DNA from: Sphingobacteriaceae bacterium UBA6709
Lineage (GTDB): Bacteria > Bacteroidota > Bacteroidia > Sphingobacteriales > Sphingobacteriaceae
DNA length: 27,322 nucleotides
Reading direction: 5' to 3'
Assembly (NCBI GenBank): GCA_002454425.1
Contig: DKIV01000032.1
Span: forward strand, 1 to 27,322
Position numbers and translations under genes: made by a program. The notes below the pieces were generated by a model. It saw only the letters and a list, made by a program, of their open reading frames with translations, had not been told where the DNA came from and did not search any database. Positions 7,399-16,000 of this stretch are shown one piece after another. Position 1 is the stretch's first letter. Every line of letters begins with the position of its first letter.

Positions 7399-7468
7399 AA
7401 AAAAAGGGCCGAATAGTTATTCGACCCTACATCTACCTATGAAAAACATGCCCTTTGGGAGGGCACTA
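7399..7468 (-). ncRNA. Small-RNA-like gene, copy 1 (hairpin, 20-base core, terminator)
   Basis: Read on the - strand. Directly after a strong promoter comes a 5-bp hairpin (plus-strand 7449-7453 with 7461-7465, TGCCC/GGGCA). Then comes the core GTTTTTCATAGGTAGATGTA (plus-strand 7428-7447). A terminator follows: an 11-bp stem with one mismatch (7405-7415 with 7418-7428) and a 7-T tail (7399-7405). The same core and architecture recur at 26678-26761, where flanking and stem sequences differ, so the core is conserved rather than merely duplicated. The estimated transcript is about 70 bases. The terminator T-tail and promoter both fix the strand. A trans-acting small RNA is the best reading; a ubiX leader attenuator is less likely because copy 2 has no gene downstream. 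Confidence 0.75.
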
Positions 7469-7498
7469 CAAATATAGAAAGAAATGGTTGAAGGACAA
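7469..7498 (-). promoter_or_regulatory. Consensus promoter of small-RNA copy 1 (TTG-N19-TATATTTG)
   Basis: On the - strand, TTG (7498-7496), exactly 19 bases, then TATATTTG (7476-7469): a full match to the Bacteroidota -33/-7 consensus and the best promoter in the window. Transcription would begin at about 7463-7467, at the first hairpin. Confidence 0.8.
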
Positions 7499-7599
7499 AA
7501 ATTCTTTACACTATTTTAACAATTACTAAACTTTTGATCTTCAGAGCGATATCACGCGTCGGGATACATTAACACCTCCACTCACTATAAAAACAGACT
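7499..7599. other. Intergenic, nothing recognised
   Basis: About 100 AT-rich bases between the small-RNA promoter and the hydrolase stop codon. No hairpin with a T-tail and no reading frame of note; the end of the hydrolase transcript is not apparent. Confidence 0.3.
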
Positions 7600-8238
7600 T
7601 TAAGACATTCCTGAAAGGCATTTTTCAACAAATTCACGTGCGTCTTTCAGCTCCGCGGGACTGATGGTATGTTGGCGACCTTTGTAAACTTTTAACGAAA
7701 CAGAAGCTCCGCGTTCTTCCAGTATTTCTTTGCTCGCCTCAACGCGCGTTAACGGCACATGAGGGTCAGGATCCCCGGTACTCATTAATACCGGCGTTCC
7801 GGCGAAATTGGAGGTATACCTTTCGGGCATCAATGACTTTCCTATCAATCCACCAGTGAAAGCGATAACGCCGGCGTATCGTCCTGCCTGGCGAGCCGCG
7901 TATTCCAATGACAGACACGCGCCCTGCGAAAACCCGGCGATAATGATCCGCTCCCGCGGAGTTCCACTAGCAATGATTAAGCCAACGAGCTCATCAATCA
8001 CCTCCAGCGCCGAACTCAGGGCCGGTTCATTAGCGGCCTCTTCTTCCATAAACGAGTAAGGATACCAGGAACTATTCGTAGCCTGAGGGGCGTAGACAAG
8101 AAGTTTTTCTGCTCCCAGGGCTGGCCCAAGACGAACAATATCCTCCGCTGAAGCCCCACGTCCGTGAAGCAATAGCAGGGCTCCCGCCGTAGCGGTGGCT
8201 GAGCCCTGCTGAATATATGTCAACTTATGCTGATACAT
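7600..8238 (-). CDS. Alpha/beta-hydrolase, phospholipase/carboxylesterase family (MhqD-like)
   Basis: A 212-residue soluble serine hydrolase. The catalytic triad is readable: Ser104 in GFSQGA (102-107), Asp156 or Asp158 in GDPDPH, and His190 in GRQHT. LLLLHGRG (21-28) supplies the oxyanion-hole region. Its closest familiar types are the phospholipase/carboxylesterase family and Bacillus MhqD. The start codon follows the dioxygenase stop by one base (TAACATG), so translation is very likely coupled. The pairing with a ring-cleaving-type dioxygenase mirrors the Bacillus mhqED arrangement and suggests hydrolysis of a product of quinone or aromatic ring cleavage. That substrate is inferred from context. 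Confidence 0.88.
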   Translation of the reverse strand: MYQHKLTYIQQGSATATAGALLLLHGRGASAEDIVRLGPALGAEKLLVYAPQATNSSWYPYSFMEEEAANEPALSSALEVIDELVGLIIASGTPRERIIIAGFSQGACLSLEYAARQAGRYAGVIAFTGGLIGKSLMPERYTSNFAGTPVLMSTGDPDPHVPLTRVEASKEILEERGASVSLKVYKGRQHTISPAELKDAREFVEKCLSGMS

Positions 8239-8239
8239 G

Positions 8240-9172
8240 TTATCCTAATTTTGGTAAACTAGCCTCTAATGTCGCGCGGTAGTGCTCATATTGAGACGGG
8301 AGCTTAAGCCCTTTACCGAGCTCGCCCAGTGGTTCGTCAACAGTGAATCCCGGATTATCGGTAGCAATTTCAAACAATACACCTCCGGGTTCGCGGAAAT
8401 ACAGAGAATAAAAGTAGTTGCGATCTATCTTCTCCGTGATGTGAAGACCGCGAGCAGCAATCACATCGCGATAGTGCATGAGCGTTTCTTCGTCCTTAAC
8501 TCTAAAGGCCACATGATGAACAGAGCCTCCGGCAATATGTCCAACATGCTCTCCAGGCACTTCTACGAGGTCAATAACATTTGCTGTCTGAGATGCATCT
8601 GTACGAAAGCGAAAGCGGTTAACTTCCTGAGCCTCCAACTTATAACCAAATACATCGGTAAGAATATCTGCAGTACCCTTAATGTCGGTATTAGTAATAC
8701 TGACATTAAAAAAGCCCTTAAGCGCGTTTTGGGAACTGACCTCATTTGTTGACCAGCCGATCCGGGGGTCGTTATCATGAGCAACAAGCTCAAACTTCAA
8801 TCCATCAGGATCAAGGAAGGTCAGATATTTCTGTCCGAATTTTTCAGAGATCTTATTGTAAAGTATGTTATTATCTTCAAATCTCTTTAACCAGAAGTCG
8901 AGACTATCGGCGTTGACAGCGTATCCGATTTCGGTAGCCTGACGACTGCCACGGCGGCCTGTAGCAATATTGTCCCAGGGAAAGAATGTCAGCGCGGTGC
9001 CTGGCTCCCCGTTTTCGTTACCGTAATAGAGATGATACGATTGAGGATCATCAAAATTCACTGTCTTTTTTACCAGTCGCAAGCCCAGGATCCTGGTGTA
9101 AAAATCGTAGTTTCTTTGAGCTTTGCCTGCAATGGCAGTGATATGATGAATGCCTTTAATTAAATGTTCCAT
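8240..9172 (-). CDS. VOC-family ring-cleaving-type dioxygenase (MhqO/MhqE-like)
   Basis: A 310-residue protein with two vicinal-oxygen-chelate (glyoxalase/bleomycin-resistance) domains, about 6-135 and 152-275. Likely metal ligands are His10 (IHHITA), His220 (SVHHVAF) and Glu268 (GGVLFEIATDNPGF), the last segment being typical of ring-cleaving dioxygenases of the MhqO/LinE type. The predicted role is Fe/Mn-dependent opening of hydroquinone-like rings in electrophile detoxification; substrate unproven. It has the strongest ribosome binding site in the window (AAAGGAGGT) and a TAAATTTG -7 box at 9195-9202. It is first of a two-gene operon with the hydrolase. No MhqR-type MarR regulator is visible nearby. 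Confidence 0.88.
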   Translation of the reverse strand: MEHLIKGIHHITAIAGKAQRNYDFYTRILGLRLVKKTVNFDDPQSYHLYYGNENGEPGTALTFFPWDNIATGRRGSRQATEIGYAVNADSLDFWLKRFEDNNILYNKISEKFGQKYLTFLDPDGLKFELVAHDNDPRIGWSTNEVSSQNALKGFFNVSITNTDIKGTADILTDVFGYKLEAQEVNRFRFRTDASQTANVIDLVEVPGEHVGHIAGGSVHHVAFRVKDEETLMHYRDVIAARGLHITEKIDRNYFYSLYFREPGGVLFEIATDNPGFTVDEPLGELGKGLKLPSQYEHYRATLEASLPKLG

Positions 9173-9176
9173 GATT

Positions 9177-9185
9177 ACCTCCTTT
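9177..9185 (-). promoter_or_regulatory. Strong ribosome binding site of the dioxygenase gene
   Basis: AAAGGAGGT on - lies 4 bases before the ATG at 9172. This is unusual here, since most genes in the window show little Shine-Dalgarno complementarity, and it implies high translation of the pair. Confidence 0.75.
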
Positions 9186-9194
9186 GTTGTATAA

Positions 9195-9202
9195 CAAATT
9201 TA
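9195..9202 (-). promoter_or_regulatory. -7 element TAAATTTG of the dioxygenase-hydrolase operon
   Basis: Exact TAnnTTTG match on -, 22 bases before the ATG, leaving room for the ribosome binding site. No TTG is found 19-20 bases upstream. Confidence 0.5.
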
Positions 9203-9285
9203 CGGCAGTCAGGGATGGATATTTCTTAATCTAAAACAAGAAAAACGGCCTTCTTAGAGATAAGGAACGGTGAAAAGAATGACCG

Positions 9286-9783
9286 TTACAGGGTTAACTG
9301 CATAAATACCAGATCAAGCCAGCGGTTGAACTTGAAACCACTCTCTTTTAGTGTTCCAGCATGGCTGAAACCCAAAGATTCGTGTAACGCGATGCTGGTA
9401 AGGTTCTCCGCGTCGATGCCGGCAATCATCACATGATGTTTATTGGTTCTGGCATGCGCTATCAAGGCAGTCAGAAGCAACTTGCCAAAGCCATATCCTC
9501 TTGCCTCAGGACGCAGGTACACGGAATGTTCAACGGTATGACGAAACCCGTCGAAGTTGCGGAAAGATCCGTAACTGGCATAGCCTAACACCTCGTTATC
9601 ACGTGTGGCGACCAGAACAGGAAAACCTAATTTTTGCTTCGTATCAAACCATTCGGAGATGAAAGTAATCCCGCGAACATTGTAATCATAAATCGCGGTC
9701 GTATTTAAAATGGCGTCATTCATGATGTCGAGGATTGCCGGAAGATCGGCATCCTGCGCCGGACGTATCGCCAGGGGTAGCAT
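9286..9783 (-). CDS. GNAT N-acetyltransferase, phosphinothricin acetyltransferase-like
   Basis: A 165-residue acetyl-CoA-dependent acetyltransferase. The acetyl-CoA pyrophosphate loop appears as RPEARGYGFGKLLL in the middle of the protein. The order IRPAQDAD-LPAILDIMNDAI near the start, EHSVYLRP before the loop, and NLTSIALHESLGF with a terminal RWLDLVFMQ are typical of the PAT/YncA/MnaT subgroup that acetylates amino-acid-like substrates such as methionine sulfone or phosphinothricin. The actual substrate is unknown. The ATG at 9783 is preferred over an in-frame TTG three codons upstream. It begins 19 bases after the response-regulator stop, so it may ride on that transcript without sharing its role. 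Confidence 0.88.
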   Translation of the reverse strand: MLPLAIRPAQDADLPAILDIMNDAILNTTAIYDYNVRGITFISEWFDTKQKLGFPVLVATRDNEVLGYASYGSFRNFDGFRHTVEHSVYLRPEARGYGFGKLLLTALIAHARTNKHHVMIAGIDAENLTSIALHESLGFSHAGTLKESGFKFNRWLDLVFMQLTL

Positions 9784-9802
9784 ATTTTTCAAATCAGGAC
9801 TT

Positions 9803-10561
9803 CTAAAAATTCAACCATTGTTTAAACGCTTCAGCACGGTCTTCGCTTACAGCGACCTGAATATCTGCATCGGGCTCCGGCTGAAGAATGATACGCACCC
9901 GGTTGCGGGAGAGCTTATACATTTCCTTAACGGCAGAGATGCAGATGATAAACTTTCTGTTAATGCGAAAGAACTCCTTCTCAGGCAGCTGAGGCTCTAA
10001 ACTTGTGATAGTCTCTTCAATAATATAATGCTGACCATCATGAGTAAAAAGATACAGATGCTTGTCGACAGCCATAAAGTAGGCAACTTCATGGACCGCA
10101 ACAGATTTTAAACGGGTGCCAATGTTGACAATAAAACGTTCTTTGATACGAGGCGTCGACATGGGGACAGACGGCAATTCAACAGTTGAATCATCATTTG
10201 TAAATCCGCGGCTAAGATTCTTAAGTTTATCAAGCGCGGCTTTAACATCGTCCTCGTCGTAAGGCTTCAGCAGATAGTCAACGCCCTGATGTTTGAAAGC
10301 TTTTAACGAGTATTGCCCCCAGGCGGTAGTGAAGATTACAGGTGCCTCTACCTGTACCTGCTGAAATATCTCAAAGCTATCACCGTCACCGAGATGTATG
10401 TCCATAAAAATAAGATCCGCTTTATTGCTGCCCAACCAACTGACAGCCCCCTCAACGGTGCCTACGACAGCAGCAATAAAAGCATCAGGATCCAGAGTTT
10501 CCAGAATACGCTTCAACTCCAGGGCCGTCAGCTCCTCATCCTCAACAATTAATATGGTCAT
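9803..10561 (-). CDS. LytTR-family response regulator
   Basis: A 252-residue two-component regulator. The N-terminal receiver domain (about 1-120) has the acidic pair Glu7/Asp8, phospho-acceptor Asp54 in FMDIHLGDG, a switch Thr in FTTAW, and the Lys of LLKPYD. A linker leads to a C-terminal LytTR DNA-binding domain (about 145-250), recognised from VAYFMAVDKHLYLFT and EFFRINRKFIICISAV. Such regulators normally answer to LytS-type kinases; none is adjacent. The nearest on this strand is at 19268-20863, beyond the SusCD/protease block. The gene follows a DUF3667 gene by 40 bases but has its own TAAATTTG box ending 5 bases before the ATG. Confidence 0.94.
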   Translation of the reverse strand: MTILIVEDEELTALELKRILETLDPDAFIAAVVGTVEGAVSWLGSNKADLIFMDIHLGDGDSFEIFQQVQVEAPVIFTTAWGQYSLKAFKHQGVDYLLKPYDEDDVKAALDKLKNLSRGFTNDDSTVELPSVPMSTPRIKERFIVNIGTRLKSVAVHEVAYFMAVDKHLYLFTHDGQHYIIEETITSLEPQLPEKEFFRINRKFIICISAVKEMYKLSRNRVRIILQPEPDADIQVAVSEDRAEAFKQWLNF

Positions 10562-10566
10562 GCGAA

Positions 10567-10574
10567 CAAATTTA
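10567..10574 (-). promoter_or_regulatory. -7 element TAAATTTG of the LytTR regulator gene
   Basis: Exact TAnnTTTG match only 5 bases before the ATG at 10561. If used, the mRNA would be nearly leaderless; otherwise the gene is read through from the DUF3667 gene. Confidence 0.45.
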
Positions 10575-10601
10575 TGAAATGTATTTTAAAAGAACATTCC
10601 A

Positions 10602-11495
10602 TTAAACATGGAGGTTAAAAAGAGCATAGATAGTCAGTGCAAAAATTAAGATCAGAAATAAGATTCCCTGTACTATCGTAACAGCCAGGAACCTGCCTAC
10701 AAACTGTATGAAACCCGCGGGGGCATACATCACCTTCAATCCTACATATAAATACACAAGCGTGCACAATACCTGAACAAGCATTAATATGTTCCCGGCT
10801 ATATGGGGATCCACAAACCAATGCCATGGCACCACAGAACTAAGAATATTGTAGATTGTGAGTAGGATCAGCACAAATGAAAAAAAGTGCAGCGTGAAGA
10901 TACCATGATCAAAGTATATGTGCTTCTTCTTATCATGGAAAATCCATAAAACAAAAGCAAAAAGCGGCATGAAAATAAATAACGACTTAGGCGCTGCCTT
11001 GGAAAACTGATCGCTGAGCTGATGGCGCACATTTTCTGTGTCGGCACCACTGAAAGCCTGAACCTTCTGCTCTAGTTGCCCGATAAAAGAATTCTCATCA
11101 GCTATACGCATATTGGGATTAGCAACAAGCGGTTCCTGGGTAGCCTGCTCGACTTGAAACGTTACATGCCCCTTATTCAGATCGGGAACCAGATGCAGCA
11201 GCAGAAAAGCTACAAAGCTGGTGAAAATATAAAGTTTTACAGGTGCTACATAACGAGCACGCTGACCGTTTAGGTAAACACGCGTAAGGTGAGCCGGATG
11301 AAAGAGCAGATACTTAAGCGAAATCCAGAAATTACTATCGTAATGAGTGAAGTCCTCGAAAAAGTGCTTTAGAAGATGGGAAAAGCTCTGCCGAGTTTCA
11401 ATGTTTTCCTGCCCGCAACTCGGACAGAAACGTAATAGCACCGTATCACCACAGTTTTCGCAAGTTTTATTTTCTCGTATTTTATTATGACTCAT
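10602..11495 (-). CDS. DUF3667 membrane protein with N-terminal zinc ribbon
   Basis: A 297-residue protein of the Bacteroidota-typical DUF3667 family. A zinc ribbon opens it (Cys12-x2-Cys15 and Cys24-x2-Cys27, with CPSCGQ). The conserved block SFSHLLKHFFEDFTHYDSNF follows, and YVAPVKLYIFTSF leads into the first membrane segment (about 85-103). About four further hydrophobic segments follow, at roughly 170-190, 200-222, 233-258 and 268-294. Function is unknown; it is an inner-membrane protein with a cytoplasmic metal-binding head. The LytTR regulator gene begins 40 bases downstream, so it could be linked to that signalling, an inference from position only. Confidence 0.88.
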   Translation of the reverse strand: MSHNKIRENKTCENCGDTVLLRFCPSCGQENIETRQSFSHLLKHFFEDFTHYDSNFWISLKYLLFHPAHLTRVYLNGQRARYVAPVKLYIFTSFVAFLLLHLVPDLNKGHVTFQVEQATQEPLVANPNMRIADENSFIGQLEQKVQAFSGADTENVRHQLSDQFSKAAPKSLFIFMPLFAFVLWIFHDKKKHIYFDHGIFTLHFFSFVLILLTIYNILSSVVPWHWFVDPHIAGNILMLVQVLCTLVYLYVGLKVMYAPAGFIQFVGRFLAVTIVQGILFLILIFALTIYALFNLHV

Positions 11496-11625
11496 ATTGC
11501 TTCAAAGATGTATTTATTCTCAGGCAGGATTTATTTTGAAGCGTGAAATAAGCAAAAAAAGAGTATTAATCAATAATACTCGCAAAATTCATTGAAAACT
11601 CAAGGACCAATAATGGGTATCGGTG
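11496..11625. other. Intergenic segment upstream of the DUF3667 gene
   Basis: Contains CATCTTTG on - at 11503-11510, one base off the -7 consensus and 8 bases before the DUF3667 ATG. This is the same CA-type variant as at the second small-RNA gene. Nothing else is recognised. Confidence 0.3.
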
Positions 11626-11677
11626 TTTCATAAACGACAAAAGGCACCACCAAGGGCGCCTTTTGTCGTTTATGAAA
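11626..11677 (-). terminator. Long hairpin at the end of the SusCD operon
   Basis: A perfect 20-bp inverted repeat (11626-11645 with 11658-11677) extends inward by three pairs (one G-T) on the - strand to give a stem of about 23 bp with a 6-base loop. It begins only 9 bases past the SusD stop codon. A TTTTGTCGTTT stretch forms the 3' arm, so termination and 3'-end protection are both plausible. It is longer than a usual terminator. Confidence 0.75.
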
Positions 11678-11686
11678 GTTGTCGTC

Positions 11687-13012
11687 TTAAAGATTTGGAT
11701 TGCTGATAGCCGCGTCAGCAGGAATACGGATCGTATAACGAGCATCTCCAGTAGCAAGAGTAGCTGATTCTGAATTTACCTGATGAACGATTTGCGGTTG
11801 TGTAGTACGACGCAGATCATACCAACGATGGCCCTCAAGCGCCAGTTCACGGGATTTCTCGTTCAGAATTTCAGAGATCAAGCCGGCCTGATTAAGATTA
11901 GCGACTAACGTCTGCTGAGTCAGGAAATACGCGGGCGTCAGGCGTTTACTTTCCAAGGCCAGCAAAGAGGTACGAGCCTCCGCAAGGTTGTTAAGGCGGG
12001 CCGCAGCCTCAGCCTTAATAAGATAAATCTCAGCGTTTCTGAAGGTAATCTTCAGCGTGTTACTGTTTCCTTTGAGGGACACATAGCGATTACTTCCACT
12101 GTTAGAGAAGTACATCGCAAAGCGCTTGTCGCCCTGCTGATTGTAACGAGCGATCAATTCACTGGAAACATATGAAGATCGTGTTAATGAAGCATCAAAA
12201 GCATTTTCCAGAGATTGAATGTTTTCTCCGGAAAGATAGCTATTAGGCAACACAGCTGAAGCACTGTTTAAGTCGTCAAGCGTGTTGTTGATCGCCAAAC
12301 ATTCCTGAGAAGCATCATACGCCTTCTGCCATTCGCCTCTGTAAAGATAGATGCGCGCTAGTAATGCAGGCACAGAGTGTGTTGTAAAGCGGTAGTTCAA
12401 ACCAGCTTCAAAAGCATCCTGATTTAAGTTCTCACGGGCCTTCTCAATATCGCTGAATATCTGCGTGTAGTTCTGCTCTACTGTTGCACGTACGTAAGGT
12501 TGCTCAATGTCAATACTTGTTGATATTGGCACTCCCAGATCAGTCGCGGCAGTGCTTGCGTTATAAGGCTTACCAAAAAGGTTTACCAACTCAAAATGAG
12601 CGTAAGCACGCAACATATAAGCTTCTCCAACCATTTGCTTCACTTCAGCGCCTGAACCCGCTTTAGCTTCCGCATCGGCGATAACACTGTTAGCATAGAA
12701 GATGATGGTATAGAACTGACCGTAGGGCATCTGCGTGGCATTCGCGTCAGGGTTTGCGTCTTTCCACAAATACAAAGACTTCAAACTGTTCAGCTCATCA
12801 GTGTTTGTATTCAATACGAGCTCGTCCGTGCGAAGCGCCAGTAATGGCTTATGCGCGGGGAATTTGCTGTAAGCAGAAGTAAGCAACGCTCTGAAATCAG
12901 AAGCTGTTTCGGGAATTACCTTTCCCACAGGAGTTATATCGAGATATTTATCGCAAGAGCTAAGGCCAAACAAGCCAACACATAAAAAAGCGATAACAAA
13001 TATTCTTTTCAT
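11687..13012 (-). CDS. SusD/RagB-family outer-membrane lipoprotein
   Basis: The surface-exposed ligand-capturing partner of SusC. The 441-residue protein has a lipoprotein signal (lipobox LSSC, Cys20) followed by DKYLDITPVGK, the usual start of mature SusD proteins. The TPR-like helical region includes AYMLRAYAHFELVNLFG. The C-terminal SusD domain has FRNAEIYLIKAEAAARL and ends of the type ILNEKSRELALEGHRWYDLRR (up to residue 402). It is on the short side for SusD (often 450-600). Its start lies 10 bases after the SusC stop, so the two are co-translated from one operon. The nearby protease makes peptides the likely ligand, as for P. gingivalis RagAB, but the sequence does not prove the ligand. 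Confidence 0.94.
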   Translation of the reverse strand: MKRIFVIAFLCVGLFGLSSCDKYLDITPVGKVIPETASDFRALLTSAYSKFPAHKPLLALRTDELVLNTNTDELNSLKSLYLWKDANPDANATQMPYGQFYTIIFYANSVIADAEAKAGSGAEVKQMVGEAYMLRAYAHFELVNLFGKPYNASTAATDLGVPISTSIDIEQPYVRATVEQNYTQIFSDIEKARENLNQDAFEAGLNYRFTTHSVPALLARIYLYRGEWQKAYDASQECLAINNTLDDLNSASAVLPNSYLSGENIQSLENAFDASLTRSSYVSSELIARYNQQGDKRFAMYFSNSGSNRYVSLKGNSNTLKITFRNAEIYLIKAEAAARLNNLAEARTSLLALESKRLTPAYFLTQQTLVANLNQAGLISEILNEKSRELALEGHRWYDLRRTTQPQIVHQVNSESATLATGDARYTIRIPADAAISNPNL

Positions 13013-13022
13013 AGTCGTTAAA

Positions 13023-16000
13023 TTAGAATGTTACGTTAAGACCTAATGAGAACGTACGAGCTAATGGCTGAGCATAAATATTTCCGTATGATTCAGGATC
13101 AAAGAAGCCCTTGTAACCAGTGCCGAAGACGAATAAGTTTCGTCCTTCTACATTGAAGCGCACATTGCTGGCTTTAATCTTAGAAGCGATAGCTGCCGGT
13201 AATGAATATCCTAAACGTACGCTGTTGATACGTACATAGCTCATTTTCTTATTCCAGATATCCAGTGAACGGTAGAAGTTACCAGGATCGTTACCAGGAG
13301 CCATAAAGAATGCCGCCATAGGTCTGCTGCTTGAATAATAGTCGCTGGAAATGATTGCCGGCATCGTAGTATTCATATTTTCAGGAGTCCAGGCATTCAG
13401 GATATCCGCGCTGTAGTTTAAGCCGCGGTCAACCTGCGATGGGATATACGGTGGATTGCGTACCATCAGCTGGTTGAGGGTAAAGTTAGCGGAAACAGAC
13501 AGATCAAAGCTCTTATATCTGAAACGATTCGTTAAACCACCTACGAACTTAGGTTCAGTGTTACCTGCATAAGTATATAGGTCACGATATTCAGCATAGC
13601 TAAGTTCTGAGGTTACCAGTCCAATACCCCATGGATCTGTAAGCTTGAAGAAATCTTCCATAGAAGCTACAGTACCGTCCTTACGTACAAACTGAGGAAG
13701 GCCATCAGCATCCAGACCAGCGGTCTTGATTGAGAATACAGATGTTAAAGGATGACCCTCTGTAGAAGGAAGCCAGGAATTGTTCTGAATATTCACCTTA
13801 TCAACATTGCTGTTGTTATGGGCAATATTGAAATCTGTTGACCAGCTGAAGTTACGGTTGCTAATGTTATGACTTGAGATACTCAACTCATATCCCTTGT
13901 TAGTAACCTGTCCGAAGTTAGCATTCGTAAACTGGAAACCGTTCTCCAAAGGAAGAGCCCTTAAGCCGAGAAGGTCTGTACTCTTACGATTATATACATC
14001 GAAGGTAACCTGTATACGATTGTTCAGCACGCCTAGGTCGATACCTCCGTTAAAATTGGCGGTTTTTTCCCAGCGCAGCTTTGCGTTTGGAGGATTATTC
14101 ACAGTGATGATCTGCTCGCTCTGTGAAGGTACAAGAATCGAAGTATTGTTATCATATACCCCCACTACAAACGGAGAGGTATTCTTGTCTATATTACCCT
14201 GAAGACCATAGGATGCGCGAAGCTTAAGACTCGACAACCAATTAACATCTTTGAGGAAAGACTCATTTTTAGCATTCCATGAACCGGCAACAGACCAGAT
14301 CGGCAGGTAGCGGTATTTAGGATCTACGCCGAAAAGATTCGATCCGTCATATCTTACACTTCCGAATACGGTATAACGATTATCGTAAGTATAAGAGGCC
14401 GTAGCGAAGAATGACGCGTAGCGATCTTCAAGAACAGATTTCTGATAAGCGCGGTACTTCGCGTTTTCCGCGTCGTCCGGGTTACGGAACATTATTTGCT
14501 GTGTGCTTAGCGTGCGTGGATTGTAACCAAAGCCTTTGGTACCAATCTGATCATTGTTCACCTGACGAAGCTCCGTACCCGCCATCAGATCCAGTTCGTG
14601 CTTTGTATTGAATACTTTGTTATACTCAACCATTGTTTTCCAGTTATACTGGAATAAAGTACCGTTGTTATTTTGGATGATTCCTCCTGTAGGAAGGAAA
14701 TATTTATATTGCTTGGTTGCTGAATCATAATAACGTGTACCTTCTTTATACTTACGGGAGTAATAAGAATTAACGTCTGAATATTTTTCATTTCCGGTAT
14801 TGTCAAACTGAATACCGAACTGACTCTTCACCGTAAGTTCTGGAATAATGCGGTAATTCAGGTCAAAAATACTCTTGATGCTTTGAGTCTTAAGAACGTT
14901 GCTCGTATTATTACGTTCCTCGATGATATTGAAAGGAACAACACGATCTTCGTAACCCAACATGTCAACATCATAAGCGTATGAACCATCCGCGTTATAA
15001 ATACCCAAATAAGGATTAGCATTACGCGAATAATAGTTTGGATTCGTAAACGCATCGGCTTCAGTAAGGAAACCTTTATTGCGGGATGCTGTACCGAAAG
15101 CAGAAACGCCCAGGGTAAGCTTATCATTTATATGGAAATCAGTTTTCAAGGTAGCATTAAACCTTTCGAATCCTGTACCTATGGTCGAGCCTTTTTCATT
15201 ATAATATCCACCAGAGAAATAATAATTTGCTCGCTCATTACCGCCTGACAGGTTCAGGTTATATTGCTGATTCACGGTATTTCCGTATAGCTCCTTACCC
15301 CAGTCAGTATTCGTATTCCTTAAACTATTAATAGCGTTACGAGTATCTTCGGTGAGAGCGGAGAATCCACCATTACGGTAAGCATCAAGCTCATTAGCAC
15401 CGTTAAGGATGCGCATCACCTGACCTTTTCCAGGACGATAGCTATCTACGCCAAGATCACCACGAGCAGCGAGCCCTAGCTCAAAGTCCACTTTCTGATC
15501 GCTATTCATAAGGTTCAACTTACCAAAGTCAGGTCTCTCAGACACAAACGTGTTAGCAGATAAATTAACGCTAACAGGTCCTGCTTTACCTTTTTTAGTT
15601 GTGATAACGATAACGCCATTTGCCGCGCGAGCACCGTAGATAGCAGTTGCCGCAGCATCCTTAAGAACGGTGATATCCGCAATATCGTCAGTATTAAGAC
15701 CAGCGATAGGAAGATTACGCAGCTCGTCAATATTATTCTTATCAAAAGTATTTGGAATAGCAGTACCTTCTAAAGGCATCCCATCAATTACCCATAGCGG
15801 ATCTTGAGTACCCTGTATGGATACGGTACCACGGATACGGATTTTTATCGGAGCGTTAGGACCGCCATTTACGGAGGTGATGTTTACCCCGGCAACCTGT
15901 CCCTGTAACATCTGATCCACACCGGCCACACCAACTTGTCGTATCTGATCATAATTTACTTTAGCGGCGGCTACCGTACTCTTTCTCTTTTGGATATTAG

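Noticed and set aside
7439..7477. A 13-codon frame (MKNMPFGRALQI) on + across small-RNA copy 1
   Set aside because: Promoter and terminator both read on -, and the antisense frame is not conserved in copy 2 beyond the first residues.
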